Notes under the pieces: model-generated | Seen by the model: the letters and a program-made list of their open reading frames with translations, nothing else | What the model was told of the DNA's origin: nothing | Databases searched by the model: none | Origin: Bacteroidales bacterium M2 | GTDB taxonomy: Bacteria; Bacteroidota; Bacteroidia; Bacteroidales; Muribaculaceae | Direction of reading: 5' to 3' | Assembly (NCBI GenBank): GCA_001689415.1 | Contig: LUJM01000064.1 | Coordinates: 1 to 34,239, forward strand | Length of the DNA: 34,239 bases | Shown: in pieces, positions 25,150 through 33,328 of the stretch | Position numbering within the stretch: the stretch's first letter is position 1 | Layout of the letters: every line of letters begins with the position of its first letter | Translations under genes and position numbers: made by a program

Positions 25150-25416
25150 TTATTTACTGTCGATATGCTCGTCGAGGAAGTTGCGTTCGATTGGCCTGCG
25201 CTTTCGCTTCTCTTCCTTTTTCTTCTTTTTATGAGGGTGGCGTATGCTGTCGGGTATTGTGTCGGCGCTTGTGTAGACTGCCGTGGTGTCGGGTGCATAA
25301 TAAACCGGTGCGCTTTGCGAGCTGCAACGCACAAGCCACAAGGCAATCACAACCATAATGACTACGAGCGTGGCCGCTGCTGTATCGGCTATCTTGCGAC
25401 GCGTTTCCGACTTCAT
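25150..25416 (-). CDS. Small basic membrane protein, unknown function
   Basis: 88 aa. A short cytoplasmic N-terminus (MKSETRRKIAD) leads to one hydrophobic segment at about 13-30 (AAATLVVIMVVIALWLV), then a polar part ending in a Lys/Arg-rich cluster (HKKKKKEEKRKRR, about 62-74). The topology could place the basic cluster on either side of the membrane. The start codon overlaps the transporter stop codon by one base (TGATG), indicating translational coupling to the transporter. No family recognised. Small enough that the frame could be spurious, but the overlap and membrane segment support it. Confidence 0.65.
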   Translation of the reverse strand: MKSETRRKIADTAAATLVVIMVVIALWLVRCSSQSAPVYYAPDTTAVYTSADTIPDSIRHPHKKKKKEEKRKRRPIERNFLDEHIDSK

Positions 25417-26777
25417 CAGAGATAATTGTTGATAAATATCATTACTATCAGCAATGGTGCTATATAGCGGATAATCAACATAAACACACGGTTCATAGGC
25501 GATTTGATTGTGCCTTGGTTGGATAATTGCTCTTTGAGCAGGTTGCGTGGCGCAAACCAGCCGACATAGATGCAGACACCCAAAGATATTAGCGGCAACA
25601 AGATATCGGTGGTGAATCTATCAAGAAGGTCGAAAACCGTCAAACCGAGGATAGTAAAATCCTTCATGCCGCCGAACGACAGTGAGCATAGGGCGCTCAG
25701 CACAAAGAGTGGCATCAGCATAAGTATCGTGGCCTTGGCGCGGCTCCATTTCAAACGATCCTGTACGGTTGCTATTGACACCTCGGCGATTGATACCGAC
25801 GATGTAAGTGCAGCCACAAACAAGAGCAGAAAGAAAAGCGACGACCATAGCTGTGCCAAGGGCATGCGGGCGAAAATCTCGGGAAGCGTGACAAAGACGA
25901 GGGTCGCTCCTTGTAGGGGCTGGTCGTCGAGATTGAAACTCTTGACTGCCGGGAAGATAATCAAGCCTACCATTACGGCTACCAAAAGACTCGACAGGGC
26001 TACCGTGACCGAAGTCTTGGTGAGCCGGGCATCGGCAGGGTAATACGATGAGAATGTGATAAGTACACCCATGCCGAGGCTGAGGCTGAATAGTGCCTGG
26101 CCAAGGGCGTTGATTATGGTTGCGCCGTTTATTTTGCTGAAATCTGGTGCAAGAAAATATTTTACGCCTTCCGATGCACCGGGCAGCATCAGGCTGACTA
26201 CGCACATCACGGCCAGGATGACAAACAGAAGCGGCATCATGATATTCGACAGTCGCTCGATACCACCGCTCACACCGCCTAAAAGTACTCCTATGTTAAT
26301 GGCAATGAGAGCATAGGTATATAGTAGCGGACGCAGGTCTGTGGCTATATACTCGTCCATTTTGGCGGTGAAAACCCCTTCGAGATTGCTTGTGTCGCTT
26401 ACGCCCTCGTATAGCCCGCCGGTAATACTCTCTACGAGGTATTCGAGAGTCCAGCCTGCTACCACCATATAGTACGAGGCTATGAGGTACGACGACAGCA
26501 CTGCCAAAGCTCCGATCAACCACCATTTTTTGCCCGGGCTGAAATGCTGGAATGCGCCAATTGTGTCGCACTTGCTGCCTCTGCCGAGCGAAAATTCGGC
26601 CAGCATTACTGGTATACCCAACAGAAGTATACATATGATATACAATAGAAGGAATGCAGAGCCGCCATTACTCTGTGTTTCTGCCGGGAAGCGCCAGATG
26701 TTACCAAGGCCTACGGCAGACCCTACTGTGGCTGCGATAAGGCCGAATTTTGATGCGAATTCCGATTTGGTGGACAT
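25416..26777 (-). CDS. Sodium-dependent transporter, NSS/SNF family
   Basis: 453 aa. Neurotransmitter:sodium symporter family; bacterial members (LeuT, MhsT, TnaT types) import amino acids or related compounds with sodium. The first membrane helix shows the sodium/substrate signature GSAVGLGNIWRFP (19-31), with about eleven to twelve hydrophobic segments in all. LLLGIPVMLAEFSLGRGSK is the second-third helix region and ALFSLSLGMGVLITFSSYYP the sixth-helix region. The length is near 450, shorter than the eukaryotic members. The substrate cannot be told. It starts about 70 bases after a possible -7 box at 26855-26862 and is followed by the small membrane protein with a 1-base overlap. Confidence 0.93.
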   Translation of the reverse strand: MSTKSEFASKFGLIAATVGSAVGLGNIWRFPAETQSNGGSAFLLLYIICILLLGIPVMLAEFSLGRGSKCDTIGAFQHFSPGKKWWLIGALAVLSSYLIASYYMVVAGWTLEYLVESITGGLYEGVSDTSNLEGVFTAKMDEYIATDLRPLLYTYALIAINIGVLLGGVSGGIERLSNIMMPLLFVILAVMCVVSLMLPGASEGVKYFLAPDFSKINGATIINALGQALFSLSLGMGVLITFSSYYPADARLTKTSVTVALSSLLVAVMVGLIIFPAVKSFNLDDQPLQGATLVFVTLPEIFARMPLAQLWSSLFFLLLFVAALTSSVSIAEVSIATVQDRLKWSRAKATILMLMPLFVLSALCSLSFGGMKDFTILGLTVFDLLDRFTTDILLPLISLGVCIYVGWFAPRNLLKEQLSNQGTIKSPMNRVFMLIIRYIAPLLIVMIFINNYL

Positions 26778-26854
26778 AGGGTGTTGGTTTTATGTCGGAT
26801 TGCTATGCTTGTTTTTCAAAGACGTGTAAAATTAATGCATATTTATCGGAATAG

Positions 26855-26862
26855 CAAAATTA
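26855..26862 (-). promoter_or_regulatory. Possible -7 box for the NSS transporter
   Basis: On the minus strand TAATTTTG matches TAnnTTTG. It is in the 107-base gap upstream of the transporter and would give a leader of about 70 nt. The -33 element is poor: no TTG at 19-21 bases. Tentative. Confidence 0.4.
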
Positions 26863-26884
26863 TTTTTGCAGATATTTTTAGTAA

Positions 26885-27604
26885 TTATGGCATTTTTCCT
26901 TCGTCATGAAACGAATACACCGAATCACCGCAAAAAACGATATGGTCCAGCACTCGTATTTCCATGATTTTGGCGGCATCGCATATCTTTTTCGTCAAGG
27001 CAATGTCCTGGGGGCTTATATTCTTGTTGCCCGACGGATGATTGTGAAAGAGCATCATTGCCGAGGCCCCTCCAACGAGAGCCTCGCGCATGACCACTTT
27101 GATATCTACTGCTGTAAAGGCAATGCCTCCTTGCCCGATACGTACGGGACGGATTGCCTTAAGATTGTTTTTCAGTAGAAGTATCCAAAATTCCTCGTGG
27201 TCAAGGTTGTAGAGGTGCGGTTTCATATAGTTGGCCGCAACCTCCGAGTTGTTTATCGGCGGGTCGAGCACGCGCACGGCATCGGCGGCGCTGCGTGCGC
27301 CCAATTCGAGCGCGGCGAGCATGGTAAGGGCCTTGGCCGGTCCTATGCCTTTGTAGCGCTGCATAAATTCGCGCACATCCATGTTGGCAACCCTCGAGAT
27401 ATGCCTGTCGTTGTCGGCAAGTATTTCCTCGCACATCTGCACCACGCTCTTTCCCTTGATGCCGGTGGCAAAAATGATTGCCATCAGTTCGGCATCGGTG
27501 AGTGATTTGATGCCGTTGGTGAGCGCTTTTTCGCGTGGCCGGTTTTCGTCGGGCATGTCGGCGATGAGGTCGAAAACCTGGGGCGCCTCCTTAGAGTTTT
27601 TCAT
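26885..27604 (-). CDS. radC: RadC-type JAB/MPN-domain protein
   Basis: 239 aa. RadC family proteins combine an N-terminal helix-hairpin-helix region (YKGIGPAKALTMLAALELG, about 84-102) with a C-terminal JAMM/MPN domain. The metal-binding residues are visible: E174 (VMREAL), H187-x-H189 and D200 (FHNHPSGNKNISPQD). VLDHIVFCGDSVYSFHDEGKM closes the fold. The true role of chromosomal RadC is unsettled; an early link with DNA repair has been doubted, and no enzyme activity can be claimed from sequence. It is last in the operon, overlapping the upstream glycosyltransferase by 14 bases. Confidence 0.92.
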   Translation of the reverse strand: MKNSKEAPQVFDLIADMPDENRPREKALTNGIKSLTDAELMAIIFATGIKGKSVVQMCEEILADNDRHISRVANMDVREFMQRYKGIGPAKALTMLAALELGARSAADAVRVLDPPINNSEVAANYMKPHLYNLDHEEFWILLLKNNLKAIRPVRIGQGGIAFTAVDIKVVMREALVGGASAMMLFHNHPSGNKNISPQDIALTKKICDAAKIMEIRVLDHIVFCGDSVYSFHDEGKMP

Positions 27605-28610
27605 TCTTGCCTTTTCTGATATTTATTTCCTCTTCGATGTTGCGTCCGCGCCGTAGCAGGATTTTGGTGAACCATGCCTTGATGAATCCGCAACCGTAGC
27701 CGCCGAGCTGTATCGCTGCCGCAGGTACGGCCAGGAGGGCAATCTTCAATGACCGGGTAGAAATCAACGCACCGATGAAGATTGCTGCAAAGTACAATCC
27801 CAAGGGCAGAAGCCACCACGGCGACACGAAGATGCCGAGGGCTATCAGTATGGCGCAGCCGACCACGAACACTGCCGGTAGCAGGTGCACCAATTTGAGC
27901 GAGTCGGGGTAGAGCAGCTTCAGGGTGATGCGCGACATGCCGAACACGTATACCTGACGGAGGAATTTGCGCATGTCGATACGGCGTTTGTGCCACACGA
28001 AAGCATCGCGGATGAGACCTATCGAGAATCCGGCCAACCGGATTCGTGTGCTCATGTCGATATCTTCGGAGAACATCTCGCGAAAACCGCCCACGCTTTC
28101 ATAAACACGTCGGCTGAAGCCCATGTTGAATGTTCGTGGTACGAATTTTTCGAGCTGCACTTTGCCTCCTCGTATTCCGCCGGTGGTAAGGAAAGAGGTC
28201 ATAGAGTAGTTGATAGCCTTCTGGGTGTCGCTGAAAGAATCGTGTGCGGCATCCGGGCCGCCGTAGCAGTCGAGGGGATTGTTCTCGAGGGCTTTGCTGA
28301 CGGTGGCGATATATTGCGGTGGTATTACGCAGTCGGAGTCGAAGAATATGAAATAGTTGCCTTCGGCATGTTCGAGTCCGTAGTTGCGGGCTATCGATCT
28401 GCCTTCGTTGGGCTTATAGAAGTACTTGGCGTTGAGATTCTTGCCTTTAAATTCCTCTACGATGTCCTCGCAGGGGTCGGTAGAGCCGTCTTCGACTATG
28501 ATTAGTTCGAAGTCTTTGCATGTCTGCTCGGCGAGGCTCTTGCATAGATCGCGTACTTCGCCACGGCGGTTGTAGACCGGTACTATTATCGAAAAAAAGT
28601 ATCTGTCCAT
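27591..28610 (-). CDS. Membrane-associated glycosyltransferase family 2 protein
   Basis: 339 aa. The start at 28610 overlaps the upstream nspC stop by one base (TGATG); the frame continues further upstream inside nspC but with no family character. The GT-A domain shows SIIVPVYNRRGEV (7-19), VEDGSTDPCEDI (39-50), NEGRSIARNYGLE (68-80) and the DSD metal-binding motif (91-93, FFDSDCVIPPQY). A later EDIDMSTRIRLAGF block is the acceptor-side motif. About three hydrophobic segments follow residue 245 (LVHLLPAVFVVGCAILIALG, WWLLPLGLYFAAIFIGALI, and ALLAVPAAAIQLGGYGCGF), so it probably sits at the inner membrane. Sugar donor and acceptor are unknown. Confidence 0.88.
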   Translation of the reverse strand: MDRYFFSIIVPVYNRRGEVRDLCKSLAEQTCKDFELIIVEDGSTDPCEDIVEEFKGKNLNAKYFYKPNEGRSIARNYGLEHAEGNYFIFFDSDCVIPPQYIATVSKALENNPLDCYGGPDAAHDSFSDTQKAINYSMTSFLTTGGIRGGKVQLEKFVPRTFNMGFSRRVYESVGGFREMFSEDIDMSTRIRLAGFSIGLIRDAFVWHKRRIDMRKFLRQVYVFGMSRITLKLLYPDSLKLVHLLPAVFVVGCAILIALGIFVSPWWLLPLGLYFAAIFIGALISTRSLKIALLAVPAAAIQLGGYGCGFIKAWFTKILLRRGRNIEEEINIRKGKNEKL

Positions 28611-29743
28611 CAGCTCATGCGGTTTTTGTAGTCTTCGTAGTTGAATTGGCGCAGGTATCTGCACTGTCCGTCGAGGCCTTGGAGTACGATGTCGGGATGT
28701 GCCACACCGTTGAACATCGTGGTCTTGACGGTGGTGTAGTGGTTCATGTCCTTGAGAGTGATGCGGTCGCCGCTGCGGGGCGAGCCTGCGAAGTAGTAAT
28801 CGCCTTTGAAGTCGCCGCTCAGGCAAGAGTTGCCACCAAGTCTCCACGGTGTGCCGGTGGAGTTTTCAGCCTCGGTGCTTTCGGCAACTACGGGCAGGTA
28901 TGGCATCTCGAGTGTGTCGGGCATGTGGCACGCAAAGCTTACATCGAGAATCGCAGTAGGAAGGCCGCCGTCGACTACAGTATCAACTACCGAAGCCACC
29001 AGGTCGCCGGTCTGCCAGGTAAAGGCACTGCCAGGTTCGAGAATCACTCGCAGGTTTGGGTGACGGTGACGGAAATCACGAAGCAGATTGACAAGGTGCT
29101 CTTTGTCATAATCTTTGCGTGTCATCAGGTGTCCGCCGCCCATGTTCACCCATTTGAGCGAGGGCAGCAGGTGGCCGAATTTTTCTTCAAATGCGGCAAG
29201 CACTTTCTCGAGGTCGTAGCTCGACGACTCGCAAAGAGCATGGAAGTGCAGGCCTTCTACGCCCTCGGGGAGTCCGTTGGCGAGGTCTTCGGCATTTACA
29301 CCGAATCGCGACCCCGGTAGGGCCGGATTGTATAGGTCGGTGTCGATTACCGAGCATTTAGGGTTGACCCTGAGTCCTACAGACACGCCGGCATCGCCGG
29401 CGCGTTTGCCATAGCGCTCAAACTGGCTGAGAGAGTTGAATGTAATATGTGTGCTACCGGCGATGAATTCGTCGATGTTGGTATCTGTATATGCCGGGGT
29501 GTATGAATGTATTTCGCCGCCGAGGCATTCGCGGCCAAGGCGTAGCTCGTTGAGCGAGCTGGCCGTGCAGTTCTTGCAGTATTCACCTATAATATCAAAT
29601 GTGCGCCATAAGGCATTTGCCTTGAACGCCATGATGATATCAGCACCGCTTCGGCGGCTTACTTCTGTTATCAGTTCGAGGTTGGCGCGGAGTCGGTCTT
29701 CGTATACGATGTAGAATGGGGTGTTCAGTTCGTTGGCTGTCAT
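28610..29743 (-). CDS. nspC: Carboxynorspermidine/carboxyspermidine decarboxylase NspC
   Basis: 377 aa. A PLP-dependent decarboxylase of the alanine-racemase-fold group that makes spermidine (or norspermidine) from the carboxy form. The PLP lysine is K41 in MAFKANALW. HFHALCESSSYDLE, WVNMGGGHLMTRKDYD, VILEPGSAFTW (phosphate and substrate loops) and LGGNSCLSGDF match NspC rather than diaminopimelate decarboxylase. The partner, carboxyspermidine dehydrogenase, is not in this window. The gene starts with a 4-base overlap on the helicase gene and ends in TGATG with the glycosyltransferase. Polyamine synthesis by this route is usual in Bacteroidales. Confidence 0.92.
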   Translation of the reverse strand: MTANELNTPFYIVYEDRLRANLELITEVSRRSGADIIMAFKANALWRTFDIIGEYCKNCTASSLNELRLGRECLGGEIHSYTPAYTDTNIDEFIAGSTHITFNSLSQFERYGKRAGDAGVSVGLRVNPKCSVIDTDLYNPALPGSRFGVNAEDLANGLPEGVEGLHFHALCESSSYDLEKVLAAFEEKFGHLLPSLKWVNMGGGHLMTRKDYDKEHLVNLLRDFRHRHPNLRVILEPGSAFTWQTGDLVASVVDTVVDGGLPTAILDVSFACHMPDTLEMPYLPVVAESTEAENSTGTPWRLGGNSCLSGDFKGDYYFAGSPRSGDRITLKDMNHYTTVKTTMFNGVAHPDIVLQGLDGQCRYLRQFNYEDYKNRMS

Positions 29744-32046
29744 TTGTTTATGGTAAATCTTGCAAATTTTAGAAGTAAAGTCTGAGGAGCGGGTTTGCCG
29801 AAGTCGACGATTATGCGGTCGCCGAGGTCTTTGTTTACCTTGATATCCAGGATGTGCCCTTCGCCGTAAGTAGAGTGCGTAATCGCCATTCCTACAGACA
29901 GTTCGGAAACATCATGAGTCGAATAAGGCGACGCAGAAGATGCTTTCGGCGAAGGCGCGTTGCCTATAACGTGTGTAACCCTTACCGGCTCGGCTTGCTC
30001 AGGTTTGGGTTGCTCTATTATTATCGGCCTTGGGCGTGGTGTTTCGCCGCCGTAAGTGCTGCGGCGTGTGAGTTTTGTGCCTGTCATCAGTCGCAGGTAG
30101 CGGCTGTCGATATCGTAGAGAAAGCGCGATGGGTTGGGGTGCTCGGAGCGGCCATTGAGAGTACGCAACTTTACGTAGCTCACCATGCAGAAACGTTTGG
30201 CACGGGTAATGGCAACGTACATCAGTCGTCGTTCTTCTTCGATTTCCTGCGGTTTACGGCATTTGCTTGAGGGCAGGAGGTCTTCTTCGACACCAACCAC
30301 AAAAACCGCGCCGAACTCAAGACCCTTTGCCGCATGTATTGTCATGAGTGTTACATTGTCGTCGTCAGCCGGCATGTCCTGGTCGGTGAGAAGAGAAACC
30401 TCGGCAAGGAAATCGGGCATTCCTGCATTCTCGGGAGAGTCCTTCGAAGCACGTTCGGTAAACGATGCCACTGCTTTTAGTAGTTCCTGCAGGTTTTCGC
30501 GCTTCGAGATGTACTCCGGCGTATTGTCGCTAAGGTATTCTTTCATCAGGCCGGTAGTCTCAACGATATTATTAGCGAGCGATGAAGCCTCGGTGTCGTT
30601 GGCTGCCAGTACGCAGAAAGAATTAATCATTTCGGCGAAGGCTGATAGCTTTGCCTTAGTGCCTTTGTTTACTTCAAGACAATACTTGTCGGGGTTGGTG
30701 ATAATGTCGTATATGCTTGTGCCTTCGGCTATTGCCGCCGCTTGCACTTTTTTGACCGTAGTGTCGCCGATACCACGCTTTGGAGTGTTGATAACCCTCA
30801 CGAGCGCTTCGTCGTCGTGCGGGTTTATGCTGAGTCGGAAATAAGAAATAGCATCTTTAACCTCTTTGCGCTGGTAGAAAGCGAGTCCACCGTAGACGCG
30901 GTATGCGATGTTTCGCCCGCGTAGTGCTTCCTCGAGAACACGCGACTGTGCATTTGTGCGGTAGAGAACGGCTATGTCGTTGAACGACAGGCCGAGCCGG
31001 CGTTTTACCTGCAATAGCCTTGAGGCAACCGAGGCGGCTTCTTCGTAGTCGTTGTATGCCTGAGCTACCTCAATGGGGTCGCCGGTTTCGTTATTCGAAA
31101 AAACTTCCTTTTGAATCTGTTCCTTGTTGGCAGCAATCAGCGAGTTTGCCGCGCCGATGATATTGCGGGTCGAGCGGTAGTTTTCTTCGAGCTTGAAAGT
31201 ACGCAGGTCGGGGAAAGTCTTTTGTAGGTCGAGGATATTGCGGATGTTCGCACCACGGAAAGAGTATATACTCTGTGCATCGTCGCCTACCACGCATAGG
31301 TTGTTGCGTCCCTGGCAAAGCTGGCGTACAATCACATGCTGGGCAAAGTTAGTGTCCTGATACTCGTCGACAAGTATGTATGTGAAGTAGTTGCGGTAAA
31401 AGTCGAGCACGTCGGCATTGTCGCGCAGCAATACGTTGGTGTAATATAGCAGGTCGTCGAAGTCCATAGCCCCGGCGATACGGCACCTGTCGCGGTATTT
31501 TTTGTATACCTCGACTGTTCGCTCGCGGTGCGATGCGCGGTCATTGTCCATCAAAGCTTTGTCGGCGGCGTAGTCTTCGGGCGAATACAGCATGTTTTTC
31601 GCCCATGAAATATCAGCGAGAACCTGTCCGGGACGGTATACTTTGTCGTCGAGCTTCATCTCGCGGATAATGGTCTTTATCAGCGATTTGGAGTCGGAAG
31701 TGTCGTATATTGTGAAGTTGCTGTCGAACCCTATTTTATCGGCATGCCTGCGTAGTATTCGTGAAAAAATGGAGTGGAATGTACCCATCCATAGCCTCGA
31801 CGCAACATCGTCTCCGGCGAGTTTTCCGATTCGGTCTCGCATTTCGCGAGCAGCCTTGTTGGTAAATGTAAGGGCGAGTATATGACCCGGGCGATGCCCG
31901 TTTTCTATCAGATACGCAATCTTGTATGTTATTACGCGAGTTTTGCCGGAACCTGCACCAGCAACAACGAGTTCCGGCCCGCCGGTATATTCTACGGCGG
32001 CACGCTGGGGCTCGTTGAGCTCACAGAGAAAAATACCGCCCGACAT
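29740..32046 (-). CDS. UvrD/PcrA-type ATP-dependent DNA helicase
   Basis: 768 aa. A superfamily-1A 3'-5' helicase for repair and replication restart. Visible: Q-motif and Walker A (LNEPQRAAVEYTGG and AGAGSGKTRV, K35), motif Ia (LALTFTNKAAREM), motif II (LVDEYQDTNFAQ), motif III (VVGDDAQSIYSFRGA), motif IV (FKLEENYRSTRNI), motif V (VTLMTIHAAKGLEF) and motif VI (RRLMYVAITRAK). The C-terminus (about 710-768, VGMAITHSTYGEGHIL) is a Tudor-like fold typical of PcrA. The start overlaps the DUF4250 stop by one base (TGATG). Confidence 0.95.
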   Translation of the reverse strand: MSGGIFLCELNEPQRAAVEYTGGPELVVAGAGSGKTRVITYKIAYLIENGHRPGHILALTFTNKAAREMRDRIGKLAGDDVASRLWMGTFHSIFSRILRRHADKIGFDSNFTIYDTSDSKSLIKTIIREMKLDDKVYRPGQVLADISWAKNMLYSPEDYAADKALMDNDRASHRERTVEVYKKYRDRCRIAGAMDFDDLLYYTNVLLRDNADVLDFYRNYFTYILVDEYQDTNFAQHVIVRQLCQGRNNLCVVGDDAQSIYSFRGANIRNILDLQKTFPDLRTFKLEENYRSTRNIIGAANSLIAANKEQIQKEVFSNNETGDPIEVAQAYNDYEEAASVASRLLQVKRRLGLSFNDIAVLYRTNAQSRVLEEALRGRNIAYRVYGGLAFYQRKEVKDAISYFRLSINPHDDEALVRVINTPKRGIGDTTVKKVQAAAIAEGTSIYDIITNPDKYCLEVNKGTKAKLSAFAEMINSFCVLAANDTEASSLANNIVETTGLMKEYLSDNTPEYISKRENLQELLKAVASFTERASKDSPENAGMPDFLAEVSLLTDQDMPADDDNVTLMTIHAAKGLEFGAVFVVGVEEDLLPSSKCRKPQEIEEERRLMYVAITRAKRFCMVSYVKLRTLNGRSEHPNPSRFLYDIDSRYLRLMTGTKLTRRSTYGGETPRPRPIIIEQPKPEQAEPVRVTHVIGNAPSPKASSASPYSTHDVSELSVGMAITHSTYGEGHILDIKVNKDLGDRIIVDFGKPAPQTLLLKFARFTINK

Positions 32047-32222
32047 CAGCGGAACTGGTTGATTTGCTCCATGTAGTCGAATCCGGCATCATGAAGTTTC
32101 GACACAAGTGCGGATTTGTCGATACCTTCGCATGAGCAGAGGTCATCGAGATTCGAGTAACGGTCGCGCAGAAGGGTGTTGACGTAGCTCAAAAGGATGA
32201 AAGGATCGTTTGGAATATCCAT
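32046..32222 (-). CDS. DUF4250 domain-containing small protein
   Basis: 58 aa from ATG at 32222 (MDIPNDPFILLSYVNTLLRD). The family is a small helical domain found widely in Bacteroidales and Firmicutes, and its role is unknown. The NDPFILLSYVNTLLRDRYSNLDDLC and ALVSKLHDAGFDYMEQINQF elements suggest a small HTH-like fold (inferred). The open frame reaches 32279 but the earlier part overlaps the transporter gene and has no family character. It lies 5 bases after the transporter stop and its own stop overlaps the helicase start (TGATG). Confidence 0.85.
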   Translation of the reverse strand: MDIPNDPFILLSYVNTLLRDRYSNLDDLCSCEGIDKSALVSKLHDAGFDYMEQINQFR

Positions 32223-32227
32223 AAGAG

Positions 32228-33166
32228 TCAGTTTCCCCGGCGTTTGGCCAGAAGTTTGTTTATATTGTCGCCAGCCCACAGACCTGCAAGAATAAGGAAA
32301 ATTCCGAGGTATCCTATAATGCTGACATGTTCGCCCAGTACGATAGCCGACACAATGAGTGTGACGATAGGCTGGAGGTACATATAGTTGTTGGCTTTGA
32401 GAGCGCCCACCGATTTAACTGTGTAGGCCCACAAAACGAATGCAATAGTCGATGCGCCGAGCCCGAGGAAAAGCAGGTTGCCGTATACTTCGGGACGAGA
32501 GATAATCGAAGCCACCGACTGGCTTTCCGGCTCGAAAATAAGGAATGGCACAGATGTCAAGATACCGTAGAAGAATGTTTTACGGGTAATAAACCATATG
32601 TCGTAGTGGGCGTTGAGCCTTCTGAGCAGCATAGAATAGAATGCCCAGCTGAAAGCTGCCGCCAATGCGAGAAAGTCGCCGAACGGCCTTACTTCTACCG
32701 AAGTGCTACTGTTGAAAACCACACAAGCGACACCTACAACAGCGACGGCAGAACCAAACCAAGTGCCGATGCCGAGTTTTTCGGTCTTATATACCAATCC
32801 CACCAAGAGAGCCGTTATCAGCGGCGAAAGCGAAGTGAGCAGTGATACATTGGTAGTAAGGGTATATTGAAGAGCGGTGTTCTCGGCAATAAAATATAGA
32901 GAACCGGAAGTTAGAGCGCAAACTAAAAAAAGTCCTTCATCGCGCCAGTTGGAAGACCATAGTCTTTTGTGGCTGATGAATAACAGCATCAGGTATGCTA
33001 TTACGAAGCGGTAAAAATATACGTGTACCGGACCGAGACCGTTGTCGAGCAAAACTTTAGAAGAAACAAAAGAATAACCCCACATAGCAACTGTTAAAAC
33101 AGCGGCCAAGTGGCCTAATAAAGAGCCACCGAGCATACCTTTGCCAGTCTTTGTCTTTGGTGTCAT
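32228..33166 (-). CDS. EamA/DMT-superfamily transporter
   Basis: 312 aa. Drug/metabolite transporter superfamily, with ten hydrophobic helices in two repeats of five. The first repeat (LAAVLTVAMWGYSFVSSKVLLDNGLGPVHVYFYRF) and second repeat (FGDFLALAAAFSWAFYSMLLRRLNAHYDI) both have the EamA pattern. PLITALLVGLVYKTEKLGIGTW and the closing SAIVLGEHVSIIGYLGIFLILAGLW are typical. The start MTPKTKTGKG has an 18-residue cytoplasmic lead. Substrate unknown; members export amino acids or other metabolites. It heads the operon, 28 bases after the -7 box at 33194-33201. Confidence 0.9.
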   Translation of the reverse strand: MTPKTKTGKGMLGGSLLGHLAAVLTVAMWGYSFVSSKVLLDNGLGPVHVYFYRFVIAYLMLLFISHKRLWSSNWRDEGLFLVCALTSGSLYFIAENTALQYTLTTNVSLLTSLSPLITALLVGLVYKTEKLGIGTWFGSAVAVVGVACVVFNSSTSVEVRPFGDFLALAAAFSWAFYSMLLRRLNAHYDIWFITRKTFFYGILTSVPFLIFEPESQSVASIISRPEVYGNLLFLGLGASTIAFVLWAYTVKSVGALKANNYMYLQPIVTLIVSAIVLGEHVSIIGYLGIFLILAGLWAGDNINKLLAKRRGN

Positions 33167-33193
33167 GACCTCGTTTTTTTTAAATTTCTATCA

Positions 33194-33225
33194 CAAAATT
33201 AGTTAATTATTTGCTCTTAAACAAA
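33194..33225 (-). promoter_or_regulatory. Predicted promoter for the EamA-DUF4250-uvrD-nspC operon
   Basis: On the minus strand TTTG (plus-strand 33222-33225), 20 bases, then TAATTTTG (33194-33201). Both boxes and the spacing match the Bacteroides consensus. It overlaps the divergent promoter at 33210-33241. Confidence 0.75.
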
Positions 33226-33241
33226 CTTATTAATAACTTTG
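33210..33241 (+). promoter_or_regulatory. Predicted promoter for the OmpA-like lipoprotein
   Basis: TTTG (33210-33213), 20 bases, then TAACTTTG (33234-33241). This matches the Bacteroides consensus. Transcription would start near 33247, giving a leader of about 80 nt. Its -33 box sits inside the spacer of the divergent minus-strand promoter. Confidence 0.75.
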
Positions 33242-33328
33242 ATTGTAAAAATTTACAGTACACACAGTATTAAGGCGACTGTTGTATGACATAAATTTAT
33301 TAATAACTAATGTAAAACGTTATCAACT

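Noticed and set aside
26885..27604. RadC-type gene as a sign of a mobile island or anti-defence gene
   Set aside because: RadC homologues occur on mobile elements, but here the gene is embedded in a housekeeping operon with no integrase, transposase or attachment repeat nearby.
28611..28847. N-terminal extension of the second glycosyltransferase frame
   Set aside because: It overlaps nspC by over 200 bases and is Arg/His/Pro-rich shadow sequence; the ATG at 28610 overlaps the nspC stop by one base and begins the GT2 domain.
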